64,000 nt of DNA from JARKPK01 sp964631235 (GCA_964631235.1 CAZVZX010000002.1:1-64000); one strand, 5' to 3'. Numbered from the stretch's first letter, positions 26,633-35,843 are shown. Translations and numbers: made by a program. Notes: generated by a model not told the origin, from the letters alone.

Positions 26633-27793
26633 GTGATCGATACAACAGAAGCATCTCGGCTCTTCGTTGAGCATTTTGGGACAACGCCGCAGTGGATCGT
26701 TCGCGCTCCCGGAAGAGTCAATCTGATCGGCGAACATACCGACTACAACGACGGCTTCGTCATGCCGCTGGCCATCGACCGGGCCGTGTGGATCGCGTTG
26801 CGCCCGCGGCCTGATCGTCGCGTGGTGGTCCGTTCGATCGATTTCGGCGAAGCGGGCGAGTTCGCACTGGATCAGTTGCAGCCCGCGGATCAACGGTGGC
26901 TCGAATACATCAAAGGGGTCGCGTGGAGCTTGACCAATGACGGACTGACGCTCGGCGGTTGGGAGGGCATCGTTACCGGCGATGTGCCTGCCGGCGCGGG
27001 CCTTTCGTCCTCGGCGGCGCTCGAGGTGGCTGCCGCGCGCGCATTCGCGGCCGTTGCCGCGATTGCGTGGGATGCGAGGGCGATGGCCGTTCGCTGCCAA
27101 CGCGCGGAGAACCGCTGGGTGGGGATGAACTGCGGAATCATGGATCAGATGATCTCGGCTTGCGGTCGGGCCGGGCACGCGGTACTGATTGATTGCCGCA
27201 GCTTAGAGCTAAGCCCGGCACCGCTGCCCGACGACGTGAGCGTTGTGGTTCTTGATACGGGCACGCGCCGCGGACTGGTCGATTCGCAGTACAATGCCCG
27301 GCGTGCCGATTGCGAGGCTGCCTGCGCCTGCTTGGGCGTGAAGGCCCTGCGAGATGCCACGCTCCGGTTGCTCGACGAGCGGCGGGCGTCGCTTTCCGAG
27401 ACGGCCTTCCGCCGCGCGCGGCATGTGATTTCGGAGAACGAGCGGACGGTGCATGCCGCCGAGGCGATGCGCCGCGGCGATTTCGATGCGTTGGGCCCGA
27501 TGCTGACGGAAAGCCACCGCAGTCTGCGCGACGACTACGAGGTCTCCAGCCCGGCGCTCGACGCGATTGTCGAGGCCGCCATGGCTCATCCAGCCTGCTT
27601 GGGCGCACGGATGACCGGCGCCGGTTTCGGCGGCTGTGCCGTTGCGCTGGTTCGGTCGGCGGAAGCGGACGGTTTTGCTCGGAGCACGGCGGCCCGCTAT
27701 CGAGAACAAACCGGCTTCGACGCGGTGGTGCATGTGTGCCGGGCGACCGACGGAGCTGCGATCGAGTGGGCCGCGGGCGAGTCGGCCTGCTGA
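26633..27793 (+). CDS. galK: Galactokinase
   Basis: Phosphorylates galactose to galactose-1-phosphate (Leloir pathway), cytoplasmic GHMP kinase. From GTG 26633 it has 386 residues. The GalK signature RAPGRVNLIGEHTDYNDGF is at about 24-42, the ATP-binding GHMP motif DVPAGAGLSSSAALEVA near 118, and the third motif GARMTGAGFGGCAVALV near 323. Catalytic Arg (in the signature) and Asp (in GIMDQMI) are present. The GTG start is inferred because upstream open frame is Arg-rich and not family-like; GAGAA lies 8 nt before it. Other gal genes are not in the window. Confidence 0.94.
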   Translation: MIDTTEASRLFVEHFGTTPQWIVRAPGRVNLIGEHTDYNDGFVMPLAIDRAVWIALRPRPDRRVVVRSIDFGEAGEFALDQLQPADQRWLEYIKGVAWSLTNDGLTLGGWEGIVTGDVPAGAGLSSSAALEVAAARAFAAVAAIAWDARAMAVRCQRAENRWVGMNCGIMDQMISACGRAGHAVLIDCRSLELSPAPLPDDVSVVVLDTGTRRGLVDSQYNARRADCEAACACLGVKALRDATLRLLDERRASLSETAFRRARHVISENERTVHAAEAMRRGDFDALGPMLTESHRSLRDDYEVSSPALDAIVEAAMAHPACLGARMTGAGFGGCAVALVRSAEADGFARSTAARYREQTGFDAVVHVCRATDGAAIEWAAGESAC

Positions 27794-27925
27794 TGGCCAT
27801 TGGGCCGTTTCCGAAGGGGAAGGCTGCGATCGTTGCGAAATGCTCCGTATCGTGCGGGAGAGAAACAGCCGTTGCGGCGTGCGAGAAGTACGAGAACCGA
27901 AAGACGCGCAAGGATTGTATTGCTC

Positions 27926-29350
27926 ATGGAAACGCAAATTGTGGTGTTGGGCGGGGGACCGGGCGGTTACGCCGCGGCTTTTTTGGCGGCCGATCTCGGA
28001 ATGCGGGTGGTCTTGGTCGATGCCGAGCCCCGGCTGGGTGGCGTGTGTTTGCTGCGGGGGTGCATTCCTTCGAAAGCGCTGCTGCATGTGGCCAAGGCCA
28101 TGGCCGAAGCGAAGCATTTGGCCGATTGGGGCGTATCGTATGCGGCTCCGTCGATCGCCATCGATCAATTGCGCAGCCAGAAAGAGAAAATCATCTCCAC
28201 GCTTTCCGGCGGGCTGAAGCAGTTGGCCGCCAAACGCAATGTGCAGGTGATTCACGCCAAGGGGTCGTTCGCCGACTCGCAAACACTGCGGCTGACGCCG
28301 ATGGGGCAGGGGGGCACGATCCCCGAAACGATCCGATTCGAGCATTGCATCGTTGCCGTGGGTTCGAGTCCGACGAGAATTCCGGCATTCGATCTGCCGA
28401 CTCCGCGAATCATGGATTCGACCGGCGCGCTGGAACTGGCCGATGTGCCCGAGTCGCTGTTGGTCGTCGGCGGCGGCTATATCGGCCTGGAAATGGGAAC
28501 GGTGTACGCCGCGTTGGGCAGCCGGGTGACGGTTGTGGAGATGACCGACGGGCTGCTGCCCGGTGCAGACCGCGACTTGGTCAGGCCGTTGCAGAAAGCG
28601 TTGGAAAAACAGTTTGCCGCGATTCACCTGAACACGAAGGTCGTCTCGATCGTCGATAAGAAACGGGAACTCGAAGTCGTCCTCGAAGGGGCGGAAAAGC
28701 AAACGCTGCGATTCAGCCGAGTGCTGCTTTCGGTGGGACGCCGGCCCAACTCGGCTGGGCTCGGCCTGGAGAACACGAAAGCGAAGATCGACGCCAAAGG
28801 GTTTATTCAGGTTGATCGTCGGCAGCGGACCGCCGACCCGCACATTTTGGCCATTGGCGACGTTGCCGGCGAGCCGATGCTGGCCCATAAGGCGGCTCAC
28901 GAAGGCAAAGCGGCCGTCGAGTCGCTGCACGGCGAGCCGGTGGAGTTCGCTCCGCGGGCGATTCCGGCGGTTGTGTTCACCGATCCCGAAATCGCGTGGG
29001 CCGGGCTGACTGAAACCCAGGCGAAACAGCAGGGCGTTTCGTATGAGTCGGCCGTCTTCCCGTGGGCCGCCAGCGGACGGGCGTTGGCCGTGGGCCGAAC
29101 CGAAGGAATGACCAAATGGTTGGTCGAACCCAAGACCGGCCGGTTGTTGGGCTGCGGGATCGTCGGCGCAGGGGCAGGCGACTTGATCGGCGAGGCCGTC
29201 TTGGCCCTCGAGATGGGCTGCTCGGCCCGCGACCTGACCGAAACGATCCATCCGCATCCGACGTTGTGCGAAACCCTCGGCGCCGCGGCCGAGGTGTTCT
29301 TCGGCACCGCCACTGACATCTACCGGCCGAAACGACCGGCGGCACGCTGA
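27926..29350 (+). CDS. lpdA: Dihydrolipoyl dehydrogenase
   Basis: FAD disulfide oxidoreductase, E3 of 2-oxoacid dehydrogenase or glycine-cleavage complexes. 474 residues. FAD-binding VVLGGGPGGYAAAF at the N-terminus; redox-active cysteines in GGVCLLRGCIPSKALLH (C-x4-C, with an unusual LLR in place of the common LNV/NVG); NAD-binding VVGGGYIGLEMGTVYAALG near 180; second FAD contact ILAIGDVAGEPMLAHKA near 310; and the catalytic HPHPTLCET near the C-terminus. All catalytic residues are present. No E1/E2 genes are adjacent, so the partner complex is unknown. AAGGA lies upstream of ATG 27926. Confidence 0.94.
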   Translation: METQIVVLGGGPGGYAAAFLAADLGMRVVLVDAEPRLGGVCLLRGCIPSKALLHVAKAMAEAKHLADWGVSYAAPSIAIDQLRSQKEKIISTLSGGLKQLAAKRNVQVIHAKGSFADSQTLRLTPMGQGGTIPETIRFEHCIVAVGSSPTRIPAFDLPTPRIMDSTGALELADVPESLLVVGGGYIGLEMGTVYAALGSRVTVVEMTDGLLPGADRDLVRPLQKALEKQFAAIHLNTKVVSIVDKKRELEVVLEGAEKQTLRFSRVLLSVGRRPNSAGLGLENTKAKIDAKGFIQVDRRQRTADPHILAIGDVAGEPMLAHKAAHEGKAAVESLHGEPVEFAPRAIPAVVFTDPEIAWAGLTETQAKQQGVSYESAVFPWAASGRALAVGRTEGMTKWLVEPKTGRLLGCGIVGAGAGDLIGEAVLALEMGCSARDLTETIHPHPTLCETLGAAAEVFFGTATDIYRPKRPAAR

Positions 29351-29469
29351 GCCGTTGGAGCACCCCGGCCCGCGGTCCGGATGGCTGAGACTGCCCCGTG
29401 CCATGCGGTTCGGGGGCGGGGAACGCCCGTTTGCTTGTGATCCCTATTTCGTGTTGTGGGGCATCTACA

Positions 29470-30744
29470 CTATCCCGCTGCTCGGCGCGAAGCTTCTTGG
29501 CTTCTCGGGCCGCTCTGCACGGCGTGCAACAAACGCTGCCACGAGGCGGCCGACCCGGGATGGATCGAACCGAGAACCACGGGCGCCGCGGCACCCGTGC
29601 AAGCCGGCAGGCCGGCCGGCAAATCGTCGATGCGACACAGGGCGAGCAGGGCTGCGCAGGCGGCGTCGAGTGCGTCCGAATGAGGGAGCATTTGCGCAAG
29701 GGGCGTCACGGCGGCGCGAGTGCGAACGGCGATTTCGCGAAGCAGCAGGCCGTTGTTCTGCCCGCCGCCGGCTGCAACGATTTCAAATGGGTGATCGTGC
29801 ATCGGGGCCAGCTTGGCAATCGCCTTTTCAACCACCGCCGCCACAAAGTGGGTAGCCGTGCAAAGCATGTCGCGGATGCTCCAGCCCCGACGAATTGCCC
29901 ATTGGAGCGGCTCGTTGAGGAATCGTTCCGGCCGAACACCCCGCGGCTGCCAACGCGGCAGTGGGCGATCGAAGTAGCTGTCGCGCATCCAATGGTCGAG
30001 CAATTCGGGGATATGGCGGCCTTGAACGGCCAACCGCCCGCCGGGGTCGAATGCCTGCTGTCCGCCGGTGAGTCGGACGGCCAAGGCATCGAGCAGCGCT
30101 GTTCCCGGGCCGGCTTCCGACGCGCGGAGTTGTCCAAGCGGGTCGCCGCGGCATTCCGCGGGCAAGTAGGTTAGTCGGGTGGTTCGTCCAAGATCGACCA
30201 ACACCCGATCTCGTCGGAAGTCTCGTAATAGCAGCCAATAGGGCAGGGCGTTGATCGGTCCCCCGCGACCGCCTTTGGCCAAGTCGGCCGCGGGGAAGTT
30301 GTCGATGATCGGCAGTCCGATTGCCTCGGCCAATCTCACTCCGTCGCAGAGTCCGGCAAAGAGCCAATGTCCCTGAGTCGTCGGCCTCCAGCAGCCGGGC
30401 TCGACCAGGCCGAGTGCTGCCGCTTTGCCGAATGAGTGAGCCGCTTCGCGCGTCCATTGTGCGACGGCCTCAGCGATTTCCTCGGCAATCGCCGCGCGCG
30501 ACTCGGCCCAGGCTTCCCACAGCAACGATTGGTGCGCAACGCCCGTTGCAGCAGGCGATCGAGCGGGCAACGCTGCACAGCGGCGTCGGCTGAACGATTG
30601 GAGATAGACTCGGCTTTGCAGGCCCTCCTTATCGACCGCGATGCCGGCGATCGTCAGTCGCCGTTCGCTGTCGTCCAAGTGTACGCCAACGAAATGCCGC
30701 AGCCGCGCGCCGCGGGAATCTCTGAACGGCAAGACATCTGCCAT
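29470..30744 (-). CDS. Anhydro-N-acetylmuramic acid kinase-like protein, divergent
   Basis: AnmK phosphorylates and opens 1,6-anhydro-MurNAc in peptidoglycan recycling. The C-terminal two-thirds match that family: IIDNFPAADLAKGGRGGPI near 150, AGPGTALLDAL near 205, VAAGGGQNNGLLL near 325, and GLPACTGAAAPVVLGSIHP near the end. The N-terminal phosphate motif (G-x-MSGTS-x-D) is not present: the equivalent stretch reads HFVGVHLDDSERRLTIAG. The catalytic ability is therefore uncertain, and it may use another substrate or be inactive. 424 residues from ATG 30744, which has GAGG 9 nt upstream. It converges on lpdA. Family membership is likely; enzymatic role is inference. Confidence 0.7.
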   Translation of the reverse strand: MADVLPFRDSRGARLRHFVGVHLDDSERRLTIAGIAVDKEGLQSRVYLQSFSRRRCAALPARSPAATGVAHQSLLWEAWAESRAAIAEEIAEAVAQWTREAAHSFGKAAALGLVEPGCWRPTTQGHWLFAGLCDGVRLAEAIGLPIIDNFPAADLAKGGRGGPINALPYWLLLRDFRRDRVLVDLGRTTRLTYLPAECRGDPLGQLRASEAGPGTALLDALAVRLTGGQQAFDPGGRLAVQGRHIPELLDHWMRDSYFDRPLPRWQPRGVRPERFLNEPLQWAIRRGWSIRDMLCTATHFVAAVVEKAIAKLAPMHDHPFEIVAAGGGQNNGLLLREIAVRTRAAVTPLAQMLPHSDALDAACAALLALCRIDDLPAGLPACTGAAAPVVLGSIHPGSAASWQRLLHAVQSGPRSQEASRRAAG

Positions 30745-31301
30745 AACGCCGTACCTCGGAAAGCAAGACTCCATTCCCGCCTTCATCTGCTGCGGTTTGC
30801 GTTGCCGAACTCGCCGTCGCGGTCCGCGGGGATCGCACCCGTGCGAACCGCCCGTGACGGCTTGTTCCGCAGGATTCGCAATAACAATCACCGCAGCAGA
30901 ACACGGAACCGATTGCATTTGCTCAGCTCGGGGCATCCTTGCCCCGCTTGTCGCCGAGCGATGGTTACGTCGCTATTGCCTTCGCCAACAGCCCGTTGAA
31001 AAACACGAGTTTCCCGCGGATTCGACCCGCGAATTCTGCTAAAAAATTTTACACGGCCGCGAATCCAAAACGACTTTTTCAACGGGCCGCGAAAACGCGC
31101 TCAACCGAGAAGGACGATCGGTTCTCGGGCTTGGCGAATGCTAAGCAGCCGGTGGGTCGCGCGTTTGGGCTGATAGCACCTTCGCGCCTCTGTCGCCCGC
31201 ACGTACTCTCGTACTCTTTTCGCACGAGAAACGCTGCCGCACGCACGCCGCCGATCGCAGGACTTTCGGTTGCTCGCTAAGCCGCTAAGCCGATGAGTTG
31301 T
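30745..31301. other. Intergenic, 557 bp, with an inverted repeat pair
   Basis: Contains the 13-bp inverted repeat at 30991-31087 surrounding an A/T-rich core. No supported gene. Confidence 0.5.
30991..31087. repeat. 13-bp perfect inverted repeats enclosing 71 bp
   Basis: GCCCGTTGAAAAA at 30991-31003 and its exact complement at 31075-31087. The interior has an AT-rich stretch (31040-31053) and a repeated CCGCGAAT. It looks like a small MITE/REP-like unit or a long-range hairpin. No transposase near. Confidence 0.6.
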
Positions 31302-32045
31302 TCAGGCTGCCATCGGCACGCAAATCTCGGCGCCGGTGATTGCCGCGATGAATTCCTCGAAGATCTGCAAGTCGAGGGCGGAGGCGCTATCGGCTTCGGG
31401 GTGAAATTGGGTGCCGATTGCCACCCAGTCGGTTTGGCTTTCGATGGCCTCGATGACCCCGTCGGGGCAACGGGCGGTGACGGCGAAGCCGGGGGCGACA
31501 TCGTCGATGGCCATGTGGTGCATGCTGTTGACGCGGATTTCGCCTTCGCCGAAAACGCGCTCCATGATCGAACCCGGCTCGACAACCAAGGCATGACGGT
31601 GGGCGCGATCCGTCGGATCGCAATGAGGCAGCGCCTTGGGCAGGTCTTCGGGAATGTGATAGAAGAGCGTTCCCCCTTGCGACACATTGAGGAGTTGCAT
31701 TCCGGCGCCGATGCCGAGCACGGGCATGCGACGTTCGGCGACCAGATTCATCAGGGTGCGGTCGAACTGCTCGCGGCGCGGGTCGAGCAGACGCATCGAG
31801 GGATGAATTTCGTAGCCGTCGTGGCGCGGATCGAGGTCGGCTCCGCCGATGAGGACGACGCCGTCGAGCAAATCGAGAACCCGTTGCAGATCGGCCTCAT
31901 TGTCCAGCGGCGGGATGATGACGGGGATGCCGCCCGCTTGAGCGACTTTGTCAAAGTAACCGGCGGTAAGGTAGGAGAAGGCCGGCGCGTCCTTGCGAGA
32001 GCTGCGGAAGTCTGTGTTCAGCCCGATCAGCGGCTTGCGAACCAT
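31302..32045 (-). CDS. Class I glutamine amidotransferase-like protein (C26 family) lacking nucleophile Cys
   Basis: 247 residues with the fold of gamma-glutamyl-GABA hydrolases (PuuD-like). IGLNTDF at the start, DGVVLIGGADLDPRHDGYE near 61-79, and late His215/Glu217 in TQFHPEAD are present. The nucleophile elbow, normally GICRG, reads GIGAG: Gly113 replaces Cys and Ala114 replaces Arg. Normal glutamine/gamma-glutamyl hydrolysis should be impossible, so this is a predicted pseudoenzyme, or one with altered chemistry or a ligand sensor. AAGGAG 8 nt before ATG 32045 marks a healthy start, and the frame is undamaged, so it is not simply a decaying gene. Confidence 0.8.
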   Translation of the reverse strand: MVRKPLIGLNTDFRSSRKDAPAFSYLTAGYFDKVAQAGGIPVIIPPLDNEADLQRVLDLLDGVVLIGGADLDPRHDGYEIHPSMRLLDPRREQFDRTLMNLVAERRMPVLGIGAGMQLLNVSQGGTLFYHIPEDLPKALPHCDPTDRAHRHALVVEPGSIMERVFGEGEIRVNSMHHMAIDDVAPGFAVTARCPDGVIEAIESQTDWVAIGTQFHPEADSASALDLQIFEEFIAAITGAEICVPMAA

Positions 32046-32488
32046 GAGTCACTCCTTTCAACACGTCCTGTGTCGGTAAAGGAGGAGCGGCGAGAGCGAG
32101 CCGAAGGATGTCGCGTCGCTGGAACCCGGTGAATGGAATAGGCGAAAACGGTAACGATCCCCCACCGCCTTCTCGTCAAGGCGTTGGATCGACCGCTGCG
32201 GCCTGAATCGCCAATCCCTGGCGTTCGAATCCGCTGACCATTTTCACCCGCTTCACGCTTCCCCCGGCCCGGGAAACCGTGCTCTTCGCTTTGCATCGAG
32301 CAGAGCGAAGCAGGCGGCCGACCCGGCGGTGGCGGGAACGTGGCGGCGGGGCGATCTCCCTATCGTCTGGCCTCGTGACTCCTCTGGCTTTGACGTGTCA
32401 CCGTCAGTAGTTCCGCAAGTCGCATGGAGTTCTACAGTCTCGATTGCCGCGAATCAACAAAATCCTTCATTTTGCCCGAGGGGGAACG

Positions 32489-32514
32489 TGCTAGCACAAC
32501 GAATTGTGCTAGCA
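32489..32514. promoter_or_regulatory. Perfect 11-bp inverted repeat, 4-bp centre
   Basis: TGCTAGCACAA at 32489-32499, CGAA loop, exact complement at 32504-32514. It could be an operator for a dimeric repressor or a small RNA hairpin; no U-run follows. Confidence 0.5.
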
Positions 32515-32800
32515 TTCCGCAGCGCAGTCCGGTCGGCGAAGGAAAAACGCCTTGCCGCCGAGGACGGCACCGTGACTTGGCCGACTTGGCGGCATCGCCG
32601 GGCGGCAACGGCCTTGCTTCCGTCCGATCGGAACGGATCCATCAGCGCCGCTTCTTGTCGTCAGCCGCCGGAAAGACGCTGTAACCTCCGCAGCGAGCAC
32701 TAATGCCGTTAGTGTGAAAACACGAGCACGAGGCGTACCATCGCATGGTGATCGCGACGAGGACCAGTGCGGTCATCGCACGGCAGGTCGTGCCGACGCG

Positions 32801-32825
32801 NNNNNNNNNNNNNNNNNNNNNNNNN
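32801..32825. other. Assembly gap (25 N)
   Basis: Run of 25 unresolved bases. Sequence on either side may not be truly adjacent at this distance, so synteny across this point is less certain. Confidence 0.99.
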
Positions 32826-32891
32826 CTTCTGCTTGGAAGACCATCGCCGGTGATCGTATTCAGCGCGTCGGGGACGAGTGGCCGCCGGCCG

Positions 32892-35843
32892 TCAGTATCG
32901 AAGCAGGTAGTAGGGGCTGCGGTCGCGTGCGCCGTCGATTTCGAACGATCCGTCCGCGCAAGGAAGTACGCGGTCCGTCGGCCGGCCTTCCTGATCCAGC
33001 ACGACGACGCGAGCCGGGCCGCGACGTTTGATCGTCATCCGCGCGCGGACCGGCTCGATCAACACCGGGCCGCGGCCGGCCTCGAGCAACTGCGAACCGT
33101 CGGGCGAAACCTTCGCCCCGGTGTTACGGGCTCGGGCCAGCGCGACGACGAGCAGTTCCTTTGCGTCGGCGATCGACCCGCCGGGATCGCGGGCCGTCAC
33201 GTAGATCGCCGCGAACGGGGTGGACGGTTCAATCACCACATCGTCAAGTTCGAATCGCTCGCCGCCGATGAACCCCACGGCGGCCTTTGTCGCCTTCGTG
33301 TTCATCGCGAAGGCGCCGCCCCGTGCGTCGGTCGCTTCGCGCCAGCGCAACTGTCCGGTCGTCGATACAAGCCAGCCGTCCTTGCGGAACGGGGCAAGGT
33401 CGAAGCGGGGAGTCGGAGTGAGCGTTTCTGTAAAGCGGACCTGGCAGCGGGCCACGGCCAGCGCCTCGGCGGGAACCGCGCTGCTTTCCAACTCCTTGTC
33501 GTCATAGCCCTGGGCGACCTTGTCGTTGAACAGCAATTTGCCCTCGAACAGCGAGGGGGCATGCACGTTGACGGCCGCATCTAATTCCGATTGTGTCACG
33601 TCGCCGCGGAGGACATGGCGTGCAACGGCCGGAAAGCTGCCGAGAATGTGCGGTGCGGCAACGTCCCAGGCCTGACGCCCTAGGCGTTCGCTAAACTCGC
33701 CCGCGTCGCCGTTCTGGAACATGAACGAAACGTCCCAGCCCTGAAGCCCCATGCCGTAGGCGCCGATGATGGCCGGCCCCTCGACGCCCATTTCGTTGGG
33801 AGAAACATGAATCCACTCGGAAAGCATGAACGGAAGGCCGCCGACCTGCTGCATCCCCGAACTGAGCGTTCCCGAACCCGGGCGGGCGAACATCGACGCA
33901 TTGACGCGCTGCGCGCCGAAGTAGTTGTGCCGGTCGATCGTGCCGATCAGGCTGTCGGAGTGCAGATTGGCGAAATGACTCAGCGCCCGGCCGGCCTGCC
34001 AGTTGGAGCTGAGGATTTCGCCCTGGTAGCCGGCTTGCCGCACTTCGGCGACGAAACGGGCGTAGAACTCGTTTTGCAACTCGTAGAGGAATCGCAGCGT
34101 GTCGAGATGCCGTTGTTTTCTCGCGGCTTGGCCGCCTTCGAGTTGATCGGGATCCCAGTACCAGGGATTGCCCAGCGGCAAGATATTCCCGCGATCCAAG
34201 TGCTCGCCCCCTTCGACTCGAACCTCGTTGGCGAAACAATCGAACGAGTCTTTTCCCCAGGCCGCCATCAGACCATCGTGCGAGCCGTATTTGGCCTTCA
34301 GCCAGCGGCAAAACCGTTCGCCCACTTGTTTGCGCAGCGTGGCGCTGGCCTTCAATGGGTTCATCGACGTGTAGAAAAGGATGCTCTGTTCATTGATGAT
34401 TTCGACAAACGCAATGGCTGGGTCTTCGGCGTAGGTTAGGCCCGTGTAGGGATTGCGGTGCTTCAGCAAATTCGTGATCTGAAGAATATGAACCCGCTGA
34501 AGCTCCGGCGAATAGTGGATCGCGCTGTGGGGAGTTTCGATCCGCTCGCCGCGGCGTTTCGGCGGGCCGAACTCGTCCATGAACGGCACCAATTGCTTGT
34601 CGGCGGGCCCGAGCTTGAGCGTTCCGAAATGCGCCGATAGTTTGATGAACACGCCGGCCTCTTTCAGCTTGGCGACTTGATAATCCATTCGGTCCAAGGC
34701 GGCGGGATCGAATTGCGCGCAACTATCCGGGGCCTGAATGCCCGCCCAGCCCGGGCCGTCGGCAAACTTGTGCAACCGCACGGCATTGATGCCGTACTTG
34801 GGGTAGAGCGCCGCCCGTTTGTCCGCCAGCGACTTCTCCGGCGCGCACGCACCGTAGCACAAGTTGAGCCCCCACAGCTTGATCGGACGATCGTGGTAGA
34901 GCAGGGCATCCCCGCGATGAACGATTCGGCCATGCTTGCCGGCAGGCCGTTCGATCCAATCGCGCATGCTCAGCAGGCTATCGTCGGCCTGTCCGGTGGC
35001 AGTCCACGCATACCAGTGTTCGATGCCCGGCTCGTCGGGGATTTCGGCAAGGCCGGCATACCATTCGGTCGGCTGCGGAAGTTCGAGGGTAATACGCAAG
35101 CGGCTGGGTTGCTCGGCCGACATGCGACCGCTGGCCAACGCAATCCGCAGATCTCCATCGGCCGAAAGCCGACAAGGCGGATCGAACGAGATCACGGTTG
35201 TTCCCTTCGAGCTGTCGGCCAGCTCGATCTTAGTGACTGCTTCGCCCAGATCCCTGCGTCCGAGCGGAACGCGGGCTTTCGTCGATCCGGCGTTCGAGTG
35301 AACGACGATCTCGCGATTGTTGAATGTTTTTCCCAGCGAAATCGTCGGGGCGATCAACGTCAATTCGGTGTCGCGCTGTGCGGCAAGACTGTAGGAAAGC
35401 ACAAGCTGTCGGGGCGAGGGATTCTCCGCCCGAAAATCAAGTGACAGGGGAACGCCGGTGCCGCCCAATTTGGCCGTCAATTGAGCAATCGTTTGGCGCC
35501 GTTCGATTCGAGAGTCGCCTTGGAAACCGGTCCAGGCCCAGTTCGGACCCCAAGCTGCCAGCGAGAACCGGAGGAAGTCGGTGCCGGAACGCGAAACCAC
35601 CACATCCGCCTTTTTCGCCGAATACGTCAAGAACGATGCGGCCGGTGTATCGGCGGCGGAGGCACTGTCGATCGCGAACATCGCGACGGCGAAAAGGAAA
35701 ACGATCGAGTGGCAGGGCCGCCGACTGAACGGTGTTGCTGCAACCGCCGACAAACCTGCTCCCGTTGGTCGCCGACGTTTGTGCGGGAAGAACCCGAAAT
35801 CCAGAGCGGGCGGCGTAGGACGCAACAACTTCGCGAGAAGCAT
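32892..35843 (-). CDS. Secreted clan GH-A glycoside hydrolase-like protein
   Basis: 983 residues. The N-terminus has an export signal (IVFLFAVAMFAIDSASA at about 47-63), preceded by an unusually long basic leader. An N-terminal beta domain (about 65-280) precedes a TIM-barrel region (about 290-760) starting KLWGLNLCYGACAPE and containing YGINAVRLHKF. Two glutamates fit clan GH-A catalysis: Glu485 in VEIINEQS (acid/base, preceded by Asn) and Glu676 in MLSEWIHV (nucleophile). The C-terminal 200 residues are beta-rich. The exact GH family and sugar cannot be fixed. ATG 35843 has AAGGA 8 nt upstream, which supports the long leader; otherwise an internal start nearer the signal would be expected. 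Its 3' end lies 66 bp from the assembly gap. Confidence 0.72.
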   Translation of the reverse strand: MLLAKLLRPTPPALDFGFFPHKRRRPTGAGLSAVAATPFSRRPCHSIVFLFAVAMFAIDSASAADTPAASFLTYSAKKADVVVSRSGTDFLRFSLAAWGPNWAWTGFQGDSRIERRQTIAQLTAKLGGTGVPLSLDFRAENPSPRQLVLSYSLAAQRDTELTLIAPTISLGKTFNNREIVVHSNAGSTKARVPLGRRDLGEAVTKIELADSSKGTTVISFDPPCRLSADGDLRIALASGRMSAEQPSRLRITLELPQPTEWYAGLAEIPDEPGIEHWYAWTATGQADDSLLSMRDWIERPAGKHGRIVHRGDALLYHDRPIKLWGLNLCYGACAPEKSLADKRAALYPKYGINAVRLHKFADGPGWAGIQAPDSCAQFDPAALDRMDYQVAKLKEAGVFIKLSAHFGTLKLGPADKQLVPFMDEFGPPKRRGERIETPHSAIHYSPELQRVHILQITNLLKHRNPYTGLTYAEDPAIAFVEIINEQSILFYTSMNPLKASATLRKQVGERFCRWLKAKYGSHDGLMAAWGKDSFDCFANEVRVEGGEHLDRGNILPLGNPWYWDPDQLEGGQAARKQRHLDTLRFLYELQNEFYARFVAEVRQAGYQGEILSSNWQAGRALSHFANLHSDSLIGTIDRHNYFGAQRVNASMFARPGSGTLSSGMQQVGGLPFMLSEWIHVSPNEMGVEGPAIIGAYGMGLQGWDVSFMFQNGDAGEFSERLGRQAWDVAAPHILGSFPAVARHVLRGDVTQSELDAAVNVHAPSLFEGKLLFNDKVAQGYDDKELESSAVPAEALAVARCQVRFTETLTPTPRFDLAPFRKDGWLVSTTGQLRWREATDARGGAFAMNTKATKAAVGFIGGERFELDDVVIEPSTPFAAIYVTARDPGGSIADAKELLVVALARARNTGAKVSPDGSQLLEAGRGPVLIEPVRARMTIKRRGPARVVVLDQEGRPTDRVLPCADGSFEIDGARDRSPYYLLRY

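Larger units (their letters stand above)
32046..32891. other. Intergenic, 846 bp, with palindrome and assembly gap
   Basis: Holds the palindrome at 32489-32514 and the 25-N gap at 32801-32825. No gene is supported. Since the gap is of unknown true size, content between the GATase-like and GH genes may be missing. Confidence 0.5.

Noticed and set aside
27209..29404. Long minus-strand open frame (731 codons) opposite galK and lpdA
   Set aside because: It is antisense to two clear enzymes, Arg/Gly-rich, and shows no family motif; long shadow frames are expected in GC-rich DNA.
30860..30960. Possible sixth copy of the ~100-bp repeat
   Set aside because: Only a short stretch (TTCCGCAGGATTCGCAA) resembles the left end; the remainder does not align.
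32223..32232. GTTCGAATCC, resembling a tRNA T-loop
   Set aside because: Flanking bases do not pair into a T-stem or acceptor stem, and no D or anticodon arm precedes it.
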